A stretch of DNA of 64,000 nt from Clusia tigrina. Lineage: Eukaryota > Arthropoda > Insecta > Diptera > Clusiidae. Position 1 is the stretch's first letter, and the number at the start of each line of letters is the position of its first letter. Made by a program: the position numbers and the translations under genes. The notes beneath the pieces are model-generated. The model saw only the letters and a program-made list of their open reading frames with translations, was not told the origin of the DNA and did no database searches. Positions 41,078-53,036 of the stretch are shown here, piece after piece. Where the stretch lies: the NCBI GenBank assembly GCA_920105625.2, contig OV050030.1, positions 214,318,325 through 214,382,324 on the forward strand, given 5' to 3'.

Positions 41078-41337
41078 TACTGGAGCGTAGTAAAACCTTG
41101 AAATTTTGTGACAATAAAGTACTCGAGCCTCTTATAAATTTAAGCTATCGCTCATAGCTATGCTACAAGTGAGTCCCAAATCAAACACTGATCTCTCGTC
41201 AATTTAAGCTATCGCTCATAGCTATGCTACATTTGTGTCCCAAATCAAACACTGATAAAATTTCAAATGGCCCTAACTTCTATACGGTGCGTCCTACACC
41301 TATCAAAGTTTGCAAAAATCAAAGGCTTGTAACTTTT
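41078..41337. repeat. 260-bp monomer with a 64-bp internal tandem duplication
   Basis: The monomer reaches AAACACTGAT and then, instead of AAAACTTC, restarts at CTCTCGTCAATTTAAGC (41193) and runs again to ACACTGAT (41256). This repeats the 64-bp dyad plus GAGTCCC segment. 196 + 64 = 260, the measured TACTGG spacing. The same junction occurs at 52714 and, twice in a row, at 50827 and 50891. Confidence 0.88.
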
Positions 41338-41515
41338 TACTGGAGCGTCATAAAATCTGGAAATTTTCAACATTAAAATGCTTGTAACTTCTTACTGGAG
41401 AGTCATAAAATCTGGAAATTTTGTGACAATAAAGTTCTCGAGCCTCTTGTAAATTTCAGCTGTCGTGCGTCCTATACCTATAAAAGTTTGCAACAATCAA
41501 ATGCATGTAACTTTT
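41338..41515. repeat. 178-bp fusion monomer derived from L2
   Basis: The unit starts as an L2 long monomer with the 55-bp insertion (CAACATTAAAATGC) but breaks at CAGCTGTCG and joins directly to TGCGTCCTATACC, losing 73 bp. It follows the 260-bp unit at once. An equivalent pair (260 then 178 bp) recurs at 52599-53036. Confidence 0.87.
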
Positions 41516-42060
41516 TACTGGAGCGTCATAAAATCTTGAAATTTTGTGACAATAAAGTTCTCGAGCCTCTTATCTATTTAAGCTATCATAGCTATGCTAC
41601 CCTTGAGTCCCAAATCAAACACTGATAAAATTTCAAATGGCCCTAACTTCTATACGGTGAGTCCCACACCTATCAAAGTTTGCAACACTCAAAGTCTTGT
41701 AAGTTTTTACTGGAGCGTCATAAAACCTTGAAATTTTGTGACAATAAAGTACTCGAGCCTCTTATAAATTTAATCTATCGCTCATAGCTATGCTACCCTT
41801 GAGTCCTAAATCAAATACTGATAAAACTTCAAATGGCCCTTACTTCTATACGGTGCGTCCTACACCTATCAAAGTTTGCAACAATCAAATGCTTGTAACT
41901 TTTTACTGGAGCGTCATAAAGCCTTGAAATTTGGTGACAATAAAGTACTCGAGCCTCTTATCAATTCAAGCTATCGCTCATAGCTATGCTACACTTGAGA
42001 CCCAAATCAAACACTGATAAAACTTCAAATGGCCCAACCTTCTATACGGTGCGTCCTATA

Positions 42061-45000
42061 CCTATCAAAGTTTGCAACAATCAAATGTTTGTAAGTTTTT
42101 ACTGGAGCGTCATAAAACCTTGAAATTTGTTGACAATTAAGTACTCGAGCCTCTTATCAATTCAAGCAATCGCTCATAGCTATGCTACCCTTGAGTCCCA
42201 AATCAAACACTGATAAAATTTCGAATGGCCCTAACTTCTATACGGTGCATCCTATACCTATCAAAGTTTGCAAAAATCAAATGCTTGTAACTTTTTACTG
42301 GAACTTGATAAAATCTTGAAATTTTGTGATAATAAAGTACTCGAGCCTCTTATCAATTCAAGCTATCGCTCATAGCTATGCTACACTTGAGTCCCAAATC
42401 AAACACTGATAAAACTTCAAATGGCCCTACCTTCTATACGGTGCGTCCTATACCTATCAAAGTTTGCAACAATCAAATGTTTGTAAGTTTTTACTGGAGC
42501 GTCATAAAACCTTGAAATTTGGTGACAATTAAGTACTCGAGCCTCTTATAAATTCAAGCGATCGCTCATAGCTATGCTACCCTTGAGTCCCAAATCAAAC
42601 ACTGATAAAATTTCGAATGGCCCTAACTTCTACACGGTGCATCCTATACCTATCAAAGTTTGCAAAAATCAAATGCTTGTAACTTTTTACTGGAACTTGA
42701 TAAAATCTTGAAATTTTGTGATAATAAAGTACTCGAGCCTCTTATCAATTTAAGCTATCGCTCATAGCTATGCTGCCCTTGAGTCCCAAATCAAACACTG
42801 ATAAAACTTCAAATGGCCCTAACTTCTATACGGTGCGTCCTATTCCTATCAAAGTTTGTAAAAATCAAATGCTTGTAACTTTTTACTGGAGCGTCATAAA
42901 ACCTTGAAATTTTGTGACAATAAAGTACTCGAGCCTCTTATCAATTTAAGCTATCGCCCATAGCTATGCTACCCTTGAGTCCCAATTCAAACACTGATAA
43001 AACTTCAAATGGCCCTAACTTCTATACGGTGCGATCTACACCTATTAAACTTTGCCACATTCAAATGCTTGTAACTTTTTACTGGAGCGTCATAAAATCT
43101 TGAAATTTTGTGACAATTAAGTACTCGAGCTTCTCGTCAATTTAAGCTATCGCTCATAGCTATGCTACATTTGAGTCCAATTCAAACACTGATAAAAACT
43201 AAAATGGCCCTAACTTCTATACGGTGCGTCCTATACCTATCAAAGTTTGCAACAATCAAATGCATGTAACTTTTTACTGGAGCGTCATAAAATCTTGAAA
43301 TTTTGTGACAATAAAGTTCTCTAGCCTCTTATCTATTTAAGCTATCATAGCTATGCTACCCTTGAGTCCCAAATCAAACACTGATAAAATTTCAATTGGC
43401 CCTAACTTCTATACGGTGAGTCCCACACCTATCAAAGTTTGCAACAATCAAAGGCTTGAAACTTTTTACTGGAGCGTAGTAAAACCTTGAAATTTGGTGA
43501 CAATAAAGTACTCCAGACTCTTATCAATTCAAGCTATCGCCCATAGCTATGCTACCCTTGAGTCCCAAATCAAACACTGATAAAACTTCAAATGGCCCTA
43601 ACTTCTATACGGTGCGTCCTATTCCTATCAAAGTTTGTAAAAATCAAATGCTTGTAACTTTTTACTGGAGCGTCATAAAATCTGGAAATTTTCAACATTC
43701 AAATGCTTGTAACTTCTTACTGGAGAGTCATAAAATCTGGAAATTTTGTGACAATAAAGTTCTCGAGCCTCTTATCTATTTAAGCTATCATAGCTATGCT
43801 ACTCTTGATTCCCAAATCAAACACTGATAAAATTTCAAATGGCCCTAACTTCTATACGGTGAGTCCCACACCTATCAAAGTTTGCAACAATCAAATGTTT
43901 GTAAGTTTTTACTGGAGCGTCATAAAACCTTGAAATTTGGTGACAATTAAGTACTCGAGCCTCTTATCAATTCAAGCAATCGCTCATAGCTATGCTACCC
44001 TTGAGTCCCAAATCAAACACTGATAAAATTTCGAATGGCCCTAACTTCTATACGGTGCATCCTATACCTATCAAAGTTTGCAAAAATCAAATGCTTGTAA
44101 CTTTTTACTGGAACTTGATAAAATCTTGAAATTTTGTGATAATAAAGTACTCGAGCCTCTTATCAATTCAAGCTATCGCTCATAGCTATGCTACACTTGA
44201 GTCCCAAATCAAACACTGATAAAATTTCAAATGGCCCTACCTTCTATACGGTGCGTCCTATACCTATCAAAGTTTGCAACAATCAAATGTTTGTAAGTTT
44301 TTACTGGAGCGTCATAAAACCTTGAAATTTGGTGACAATTAAGTACTCGAGCCTCTTATCAATTCAAGCAATCGCTCATAGCTATGCTACCCTTGAGTCC
44401 CAAATCAAACACTGATAAAATTTCGAATGGCCCTAACTTCTATACGGTGCATCCTATACCTATCAAAGTTTGCAAAAATCAAATGCTTGTAACTTTTTAC
44501 TGGAACTTGATAAAATCTTGAAATTTTGTGATAATAAAGTACTCGAGCCTCTTATCAATTTAAGCTATCGCTCATAGCTATGCTACCCTTGAGTCCCAAA
44601 TCAAACACTGATAAAACTTCAAATGGCCCTAACTTCTATACGGTGCGTCCTATTCCTATCAAAGTTTGTAAAAATCAAATGCTTGTAACTTTTTACTGGA
44701 GCGTCATAAAACCTTGAAATTTTGTGACAATAAAGTACTCGAGCCTCTTATCAATTTAAGCTATCGCCCATAGCTATGCTACCCTTGAGTCCCAATTCAA
44801 ACACTGATAAAACTTCAAATGGCCCTAACTTCTATACGGTGCGATCTACACCTATTAAACTTTGCCACATTCAAATGCTTGTAACTTTTTACTGGAGCGT
44901 CATAAAATCTTGAAATTTTGTGACAATTAAGTACTCGAGCTTCTCGTCAATTTAAGCTATCGCTCATAGCTATGCTACATTTGAGTCCAATTCAAACACT

Positions 45001-45680
45001 GATAAAAACTAAAATGGCCCTAACTTCTATACGGTGCGTCCTATACCTATCAAAGTTTGCAACAATCAAATGCATGTAACTTTTTACTGGAGCGTCATAA
45101 AATCTTGAAATTTTGTGACAATAAAGTTCTCTAGCCTCTTATCTATTTAAGCTATCATAGCTATGCTACCCTTGAGTCCCAAATCAAACACTGATAAAAT
45201 TTCAATTGGCCCTAACTTCTATACGGTGAGTCCCACACCTATCAAAGTTTGCAACAATCAAAGGCTTGAAACTTTTTACTGGAGCGTAGTAAAACCTTGA
45301 AATTTGGTGACAATAAAGTACTCCAGACTCTTATCAATTCAAGCTATCGCCCATAGCTATGCTACCCTTGAGTCCCAAATCAAACACTGATAAAACTTCA
45401 AATGGCCCTAACTTCTATACGGTGCGTCCTATTCCTATCAAAGTTTGTAAAAATCAAATGCTTGTAACTTTTTACTGGAGCGTCATAAAATCTGGAAATT
45501 TTCAACATTCAAATGCTTGTAACTTCTTACTGGAGAGTCATAAAATCTGGAAATTTTGTGACAATAAAGTTCTCGAGCCTCTTATCTATTTAAGCTATCA
45601 TAGCTATGCTACTCTTGATTCCCAAATCAAACACTGATAAAATTTCAAATGGCCCTAACTTCTATACGGTGAGTCCCACA
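42061..45680. repeat. Tandem duplication of a 1810-bp nonamer
   Basis: 42061-43870 is followed directly by a near-identical copy at 43871-45680. The unit has nine monomers: one L1 (247), one 192-bp, one 195-bp (GAGTCCAATTC lacking a C) and six of 196 bp, which sum to 1810. Private variants in both copies include TTTCGAATGGCC with GGTGCATCC, GTTCTCTAGCC, TACTCCAGACTC and GTGCGATCTACACC. Only a handful of differences are visible (for example ATAAATTCAAGCG against ATCAATTCAAGCA). A third copy continues at the same 1810-bp offset from about 45900 to 46980 and then departs. Confidence 0.93.
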
Positions 45681-47700
45681 CCTATCAAAGTTTTCAACAA
45701 TCAAATGCTTGAAACTTTTTACTGGAGCGTCTTAAAATCTTGAAATTTTGTGACAATAAAGTACTCGAGCCTCTTATAAATTTAAGCTATCGCTCATAGC
45801 TACGCTACACTTCAGTCCCAAATCAAACACTGATAAAACATCAAATGGCCCTAACTTTTATACGGTGCGTCCTACACCTCTCAAAGTTTGCAACAATCAA
45901 ATGCTTGTAACTTTTTACTGGAACTTGATAAAATCTTGAAATTTTGTGATAATAAAGTACTCGAGCCTCTTATCAATTCAAGCTATCGCTCATAGCTATG
46001 CTACACTTGAGTCCCAAATCAAACACTGATAAAACTTCAAATGGCCCTACCTTCTATACGGTGCGTCCTATACCTATCAAAGTTTGCAACAATCAAATGT
46101 TTGTAAGTTTTTACTGGAGCGTCATAAAACCTTGAAATTTGGTGACAATTAAGTACTCGAGCCTCTTATCAATTCAAGCAATCGCTCATAGCTATGCTAC
46201 CCTTGAGTCCCAAATCAAACACTGATAAAATTTCGAATGGCCCTAACTTCTATACGGTGCATCCTATACCTATCAAAGTTTGCAAAAATCAAATGCTTGT
46301 AACTTTTTACTGGAACTTGATAAAATCTTGAAATTTTGTGATAATAAAGTACTCGAGCCTCTTATCAATTTAAGCTATCGCTCATAGCTATGCTACCCTT
46401 GAGTCCCAAATCAAACACTGATAAAACTTCAAATGGCCCTAACTTCTATACGGTGCGTCCTATTCCTATCAAAGTTTGTAAAAATCAAATGCTTGTAACT
46501 TTTTACTGGAGCGTCATAAAACCTTGAAATTTTGTGACAATAAAGTACTCGAGCCTCTTATCAATTTAAGCTATCGCCCATAGCTATGCTACCCTTGAGT
46601 CCCAATTCAAACACTGATAAAACTTCAAATGGCCCTAACTTCTATACGGTGCGATCTACACCTATTAAACTTTTCCACATTCAAATGCTTGTAACTTTTT
46701 ACTGGAGCGTCATAAAATCTTGAAATTTTGTGACATTTAAGTACTCGAGCTTCTCGTCAATTTAAGCTATCGCTCATAGCTATGCTACATTTGAGTCCAA
46801 TTCAAACACTGATAAAAACTAAAATGGCCCTAACTTCTATACGGTGCGTCCTATACCTATCAAAGTTTGCAACAATCAAATGCATGTAACTTTTTACTGG
46901 AGCGTCATAAAATCTTGAAATTTTGTGACAATAAAGTTCTCTAGCCTCTTATCTATTTAAGCTATCATAGCTATGCTACCCTTGAGTCCCAATTCAAACA
47001 CTGATAAAACTTCAAATGGCCCTAACTTCTATACGGTGCGATCTACACCTATTAAACTTTGCCACATTCAAATGCTTGTAACTTTTTACTGGAGCGTCAT
47101 AAAATCTTGAAATTTTGTGACAATTAAGTACTCGAGCTTCTCGTCAATTTAAGCTATCGCTCATAGCTATGCTACATTTGAGTCCAATTCAAACACTGAT
47201 AAAACTTCAAATGGCCCTAACTTCTATACGGTGCGTCCTATTCCTATCAAAGTTTGTAAAAATCAAATGCTTGTAACTTTTTACTGGAGCGTAGTAAAAC
47301 CTTGAAATTTGGTGACAATAAAGTACTCCAGACTCTTATCAATTCAAGCTATCGCCCATAGCTATGCTACCCTTGAGTCCCAAATCAAACACTGATAAAA
47401 CTTCAAATGGCCCTAACTTCTATACGGTGCGTCCTATTCCTATCAAAGTTTGTAAAAATCAAATGCTTGTAACTTTTTACTGGAGCGTCATAAAATCTGG
47501 AAATTTTCAACATTCAAATGCTTGTAACTTCTTACTGGAGAGTCATAAAATCTGGAAATTTTGTGACAATAAAGTTCTCGAGCCTCTTATCTATTTAAGC
47601 TATCATAGCTATGCTACTCTTGATTCCCAAATCAAACACTGATAAAATTTCAAATGGCCCTAACTTCTATACGGTGAGTCCCACACCTATCAAAGTTTTC
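45681..47700. repeat. Altered third copy of the 1810-bp unit (2005-bp spacing)
   Basis: After a short patch carrying TTTTATACGG and CACCTCTCAAAG (45690-45900), the unit resumes in register with the previous copy until about 46980. Extra monomers are then inserted, including a second copy of the GTGCGATCTACACC monomer at about 47035, before the TACTCCAGACTC and L1 segment returns (L1 at 47478, 2005 bp after 45473). The decomposition is ten monomers: 247 + 192 + two or three one-to-four-base-short units + 196s. Confidence 0.8.
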
Positions 47701-50700
47701 AACAATCAAATGCTTGAAACTTTTTACTGGAGCGTCTTAAAATCTTGAAATTTTGTGACAATAAAGTACTCGAGCCTCTTATAAATTTAAGCTATCGCTC
47801 ATAGCTACGCTACACTTGAGTCCCAAATCAAACACTGATAAAACATCAAATGGCCCTAACTTTTATACGGTGCGTCCTACACCTCTCAAAGTTTGCAACA
47901 ATCAAATGCTTGTAACTTTTTACTTGAGCGCCATAAAACCTTGAAATTTGGTGAAAATAAAGTACTCGAGCCTCTTATAAATTTAAGCTATCGCTCATAG
48001 CTCTGCTACACTTGAGTCCTAAATCAAACACTGATAAAACTTCAAATGGTCCTTACTTCTATACGGTGCGTCCTACACCTATCAAAGTTTGCAACAAGCA
48101 AATGCTTGTAACTTTTTACTGGAGCGTCATAAAACCTTGAAATTTGGTGACAATAAAGTACTCGAGCCTCTTATAAATTTAAGCTATCGCTCATAGCTAT
48201 GCTACAATTGAGTCCCAAATCAAACACTGATAAAACTTCAAATGGCTCTAACTTCTATACGGTGCGTCCTACACCTATTAAAGTTTGCAACACTCAAATG
48301 CTTGTAAGTTTTTACTGGAGTGTCATAAAACCTTGAAATTTGGTGCCAATTAAGTACTCGAGCCTCTTATCAATTCAAGCAATCGCTCATAGCTATGCTA
48401 CCCTTGAGTCCCAAATCAAACACTGATAAAATTTCAAATGGCCCTAACTTCTATACGGTGCGTCCTATACCTATCAAAGTTTGCAACAATCAAATGCATG
48501 TAACTTTTTACTGGAGCGTCATAAAATCTTGAAATTTTGTGACAATAAAGTTCTCGAGCCTCTTATCTATTTAAGCTATCATAGCTATGCTACCCTTGAG
48601 TCCCAAATCAAACACTGATAAAATTTCAAATGGCCCTAACTTCTATACGGTGAGTCCCACACCTATCAAAGTTTCCAACAATCAAAGGCTTGAAACTTTT
48701 TACTGGAGAGTAGTAAAACCTTGAAATTTTGTGACAATAAAGAACTCGAGCCTGTTATAAATTTAAGCTATCGCTCATAGCTATGCTACAATTGAGTCCC
48801 AAATCAAACACTGATAAAATTTCAAATGGCCCTAACTTCTATACGGTGCGTCCTACACCTATCAAAGTTTGCAACAATCAAATGCATGTAAGTTTTTACT
48901 GGAGCGTCATAAAACCTTGAAATTTGGTGACAATTAAGTACTCGAGCCTCTTATCAATTCGAGCAATCGCTCATAGCTATGTTACCCTTGAGTCCCAAAT
49001 CAAACACTGATAAAATTTCAAATGGCCCTAGCTTCTATACGGTGCGTCCTATACCTATCAAAGTTTGCAAAAATCAAATGCTTGTAACTTTTTACTGGAA
49101 CTTGATAAACTCTTGAAATTTTGTGATAATAAAGTACTCGAGCCTCTTATCAATTTAAGCTATCGCTCATAGCTATGCTACCCTTGAGTCCCAAATCAAA
49201 CACTGATAAAACTTCAAATGGCCCTAACTTCTATACGGTGCGTCCTACACCTATTAAACTTTGCCACATTCAAATGCTTGTAACTTTTTACTGGAGCGTC
49301 ATAAAATCTTGAAATTTTGTGACAATAAAGTACTCGAGCCTCTCGTCAATTTAAATTATCGCTCATAGCTATGCTACATTTGAGTCCCAATTCAAACACT
49401 GATAAAAATTCAAATGGACCTAACTTCTATACGGTGCGTCCTATACCTATCAAAGTTTGCAACAATCAAATGCTTGTAAGTTTTTACTGGAGCGTCATAA
49501 AACCTTGAAATTTGGTGACAATTAAGTACTCGAGCCACTTATCAATTCACGCAATGTCTCATAGCTATGCTACCCTTGAGTCCCAAATCAAACACTGATA
49601 AAATTTCCAATGGCCCTAACTTCTATACGGTGCGTCCTATACCTATCAAAGTTTGCAAAAATCAAATGATTGTAACTTTTTACTGGAACTTGATAAAATC
49701 TTAAAATTTTGTGATAATAAAGTACTCGAGCCTCTTATCAATTTAAGCTATCGCTCATAGCTATGCTACCCTTGACTCCCAAATCAAACACTGATAAAAC
49801 TTCAAATGGCACTAACTTCTATACGGTGCGTCCTATTCCTATCAAAGTTTGTAAAAATCAAATGCTTGTAACTTTTTACTGGAGCGTCATAAAACCTTGA
49901 AATTTTGTGACAATAAAGTACTCGAGCCTCTTATCAATTTAAGCTATCGCCCATAGCTATGCTACCCTTGAGTACCAATTCAAACACTGATAAAACTTCA
50001 AATGGCCCTAACTTATATACGGTGCGTACTACACCTATTAAGCTTTCCCACATTTAAATGCTTGTAACTTTTTACTGAAGTGTCATAAAATCTTGAAATT
50101 TTGTGACAATTAAGTACTCGAGCCTCTCGTCAATTTAAGCTATCGCTCATAGCTATGCTACATTTGAGTCCCAATTCACACACTGATAAAAACTAAAATG
50201 GCCCTAACTTCTATACGGTGCGTCCTATACCTATCAAAGTTTGCAACAATCAAATGCTTGTAACTTTTTACTGGAGCGTCATAAAATCTGGAAATTTTCA
50301 ACATTCAAATGCTTGTAACTTCTTACTGGAGAGTCATAAAATCTGGAAATTTTGTGACAATAAAGTTCTCGAGCCTCTTGTAAATTTCAGCTGTCGCTCA
50401 TAGCTATGCTACCCTTGAGTCCCAAATCAACCACTGCTAAAACTTCAAATGGCCCTAACTTCTATACGGTGCGTCCTATACCTATCAAAGTTTGCAACAA
50501 TCAAATGCATGTAACTTTTTACTGGAGCGTCATAAAATCTTGAAATTTTGTGACAATAAAGTTCTCGAGCCTCTTATCTATTTAAGCTATCATAGCTATG
50601 CTACCCTTGAGTCCCAAATCAAACACTGATAAAATTTCAAATGGCCCTAACTTCTATACGGTGAGTCCCACACCAATCAAAGTTTGCAACAATCACAGGT

Positions 50701-50711
50701 TTCAAACTTTT

Positions 50712-51035
50712 TACTGGAGCGTAGTAAAACCTTGAAATTTTGTGACAATAAAGTACTCGAGCCTCTTATAAATTTAAGCTATCGCTCATAGCTATGCTAC
50801 AATTGAGTCCCAAATCAAACACTGATCTCTCGTCAATTTAAGCTATCGCTCATAGCTATGCTACAATTGAGTCCCAAATCAAACACTGATCTCTCGTCAA
50901 TTTAAGCTATCGCTCATAGCTATGCTACATTTGAGTCCCAAATCAAACACTGATAAAATTTCAAATGGCCCTAACTTCTATACGGTGAGTCCCACACCTA
51001 TCAAAGTTTGCAACACTCAAAGTCTTGTAAGTTTT
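50712..51035. repeat. 324-bp monomer with a triplicated 64-bp segment
   Basis: Three consecutive 64-bp copies of the dyad plus GAGTCCC segment lie at 50763-50826, 50827-50890 and 50891-50954, joined each time at ACACTGAT/CTCTCGTC. The first copy starts CTCTTATAAATTT, and the later two start CTCTCGTCAATTT. TACTGG spacing 50712 to 51036 is 324 = 196 + 2 x 64. This looks like further slippage of the 260-bp form seen at 41.1 and 52.6 kb. Confidence 0.92.
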
Positions 51036-52598
51036 TACTGGAGCGTCATAAAACCTTGAAATTTTGTGACAATAAAGTACTCGAGCCTCTTATAAATTTA
51101 AGCTATCGCTCATAGCTATGCTACCCTTGAGTCCTAAATCAAACACTGATAAAACTTCAAATGGCCCTTACTTCTATACGGTGCGTCCTACACCTATCAA
51201 AGTTTGCAACAATCAAATGCTTGTAACTTTTTACTGGAGCGTCATAAAGCCTTGAAATTTGGTGACAATAAAGTACTCGAGCCTTTTATCAATTCAAGCT
51301 ATCGCTCATAGCTATGCTACACTTGAGTCCCAAATCAAACACTGATAAAACTTCAAATGGCCCTACCTTCTATACGGTGCGTCCTATACCTATCAAAGTT
51401 TGCAACAATCAAATGTTTGTAAGTTTTTACTGGAGCGTCATAAAACCTTGAAATTTGGTGACAATTAAGTACTCGAGCCTCTTATCAATTCAAGCAATCG
51501 CTCATAGCTATGCTACCCTTGAGTCCCAAATCAAACACTGATAAAATTTCGAATGGCCCTAACTTCTATACGGTGCATCCTATACCTATCAAAGTTTGCA
51601 AAAATCAAATGCTTGTAACTTTTTACTGGAACTTGATAAAATCTTGAAATTTTGTGATAATAAAGTACTCGAGCCTCTTATCAATTTAAGCTATCGCTCA
51701 TAGCTATGCTACCCTTGAGTCCCAAATCAAACACTGATAAAACTTCAAATGGCCCTAACTTCTATACGGTGCGTCCTATTCCTATCAAAGTTTGTAAAAA
51801 TCAATTGCTTGTAACTTTTTACTGGAGCGTCATAAAACCTTGAAATTTTGTGACAATAAAGTACTCGAGCCTCTTATCAATTTAAGCTATCGCCCATAGC
51901 TATGCTACCCTTGAGTCCCAATTCAAACACTGATAAAACTTCAAATGGCCCTAACTTCTATACGGTGCGATCTACACCTATTAAACTTTGCCACATTCAA
52001 ATGCTTGTAACTTTTTACTGGAGCGTCATAAAATCTTGAAATTTTGTGACAATTAAGTACTCGAGCCTCTCGTCAATTTAAGCTATCGCTCATAGCTATG
52101 CTACATTTGAGTCCAATTCAAACACTGATAAAAACTAAAATGGCCCTAACTTCTATACGGTGCGTCCTATACCTATCAAAGTTTGCAACAATCAAATGCA
52201 TGTAACTTTTTACTGGAGCGTCATAAAATCTTGAAATTTTGTGACAATAAAGTTCTCGAGCCTCTTATCTATTTAAGCTATCATAGCTATGCTACCCTTG
52301 AGTCCCAAATCAAACACTGATAATATTTCAAATGGCCCTAACTTCTATACGGTGAGTCCCACACCTATCAAAGTTTGCAACAATCAAAGGCTTGAAACTT
52401 TTTACTGGAGCGTAGTAAAACCTTGAAATTTGGTGACAATAAAGTACTCGAGACTCTTATCAATTCAAGCTATCGCCCATAGCTATGCTACCCTTGAGTC
52501 CCAAATCAAACACTGATAAAACTTCAAATCGCCCTAACTTCTATACGGTGAGTCCCACACCTATCAAAGTTTGCAACAATCAAAGGCTTCAAACTTTT

Positions 52599-53036
52599 TA
52601 CTGGAGCGTAGTAAAACCTTGAAATTTTGTGACAATAAAGTACTCGAGCCTCTTATAAATTTAAGCTATCGCTCATAGCTATGCTACAATTGAGTCCCAA
52701 ATCAAACACTGATCTCTCGTCAATTTAAGCTATCGCTCATAGCTATGCTACATTTGAGTCCCAAATCAAACACTGATAAAATTTCAAATGGCCCTAACTT
52801 CTATACGATGCGTCCTACACCTATCAAAGTTTGCAACAATCAAATGCTTGTAACTTTTTACTGGAGCGTCATAAAATCTGGAAATTTTCAACATTCAAAT
52901 GCTTGTAACTTCTTACTGGAGAGTCATAAAATCTGGAAATTTTGTGACAATAAAGTTCTCGAGCCTCTTGTAAATTTCAGCTGTCGTGCGTCCTATACCT
53001 ATCAAAGTTTGCAACAATCAAATGCATGTAACTTTT
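52599..53036. repeat. 260-bp plus 178-bp junction pair, second occurrence
   Basis: 52599-52858 carries the 64-bp duplication (second copy 52714-52777). 52859-53036 is the L2-derived fusion at CAGCTGTCG/TGCGTCC. The same pair is at 41078-41515, so both junctions moved together. The fusion opens a 123-codon reading frame (52745-53116), the longest in the window. It is a concatenation of repeat-derived peptide fragments without a recognisable domain, and I do not regard it as a gene. Confidence 0.85.
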
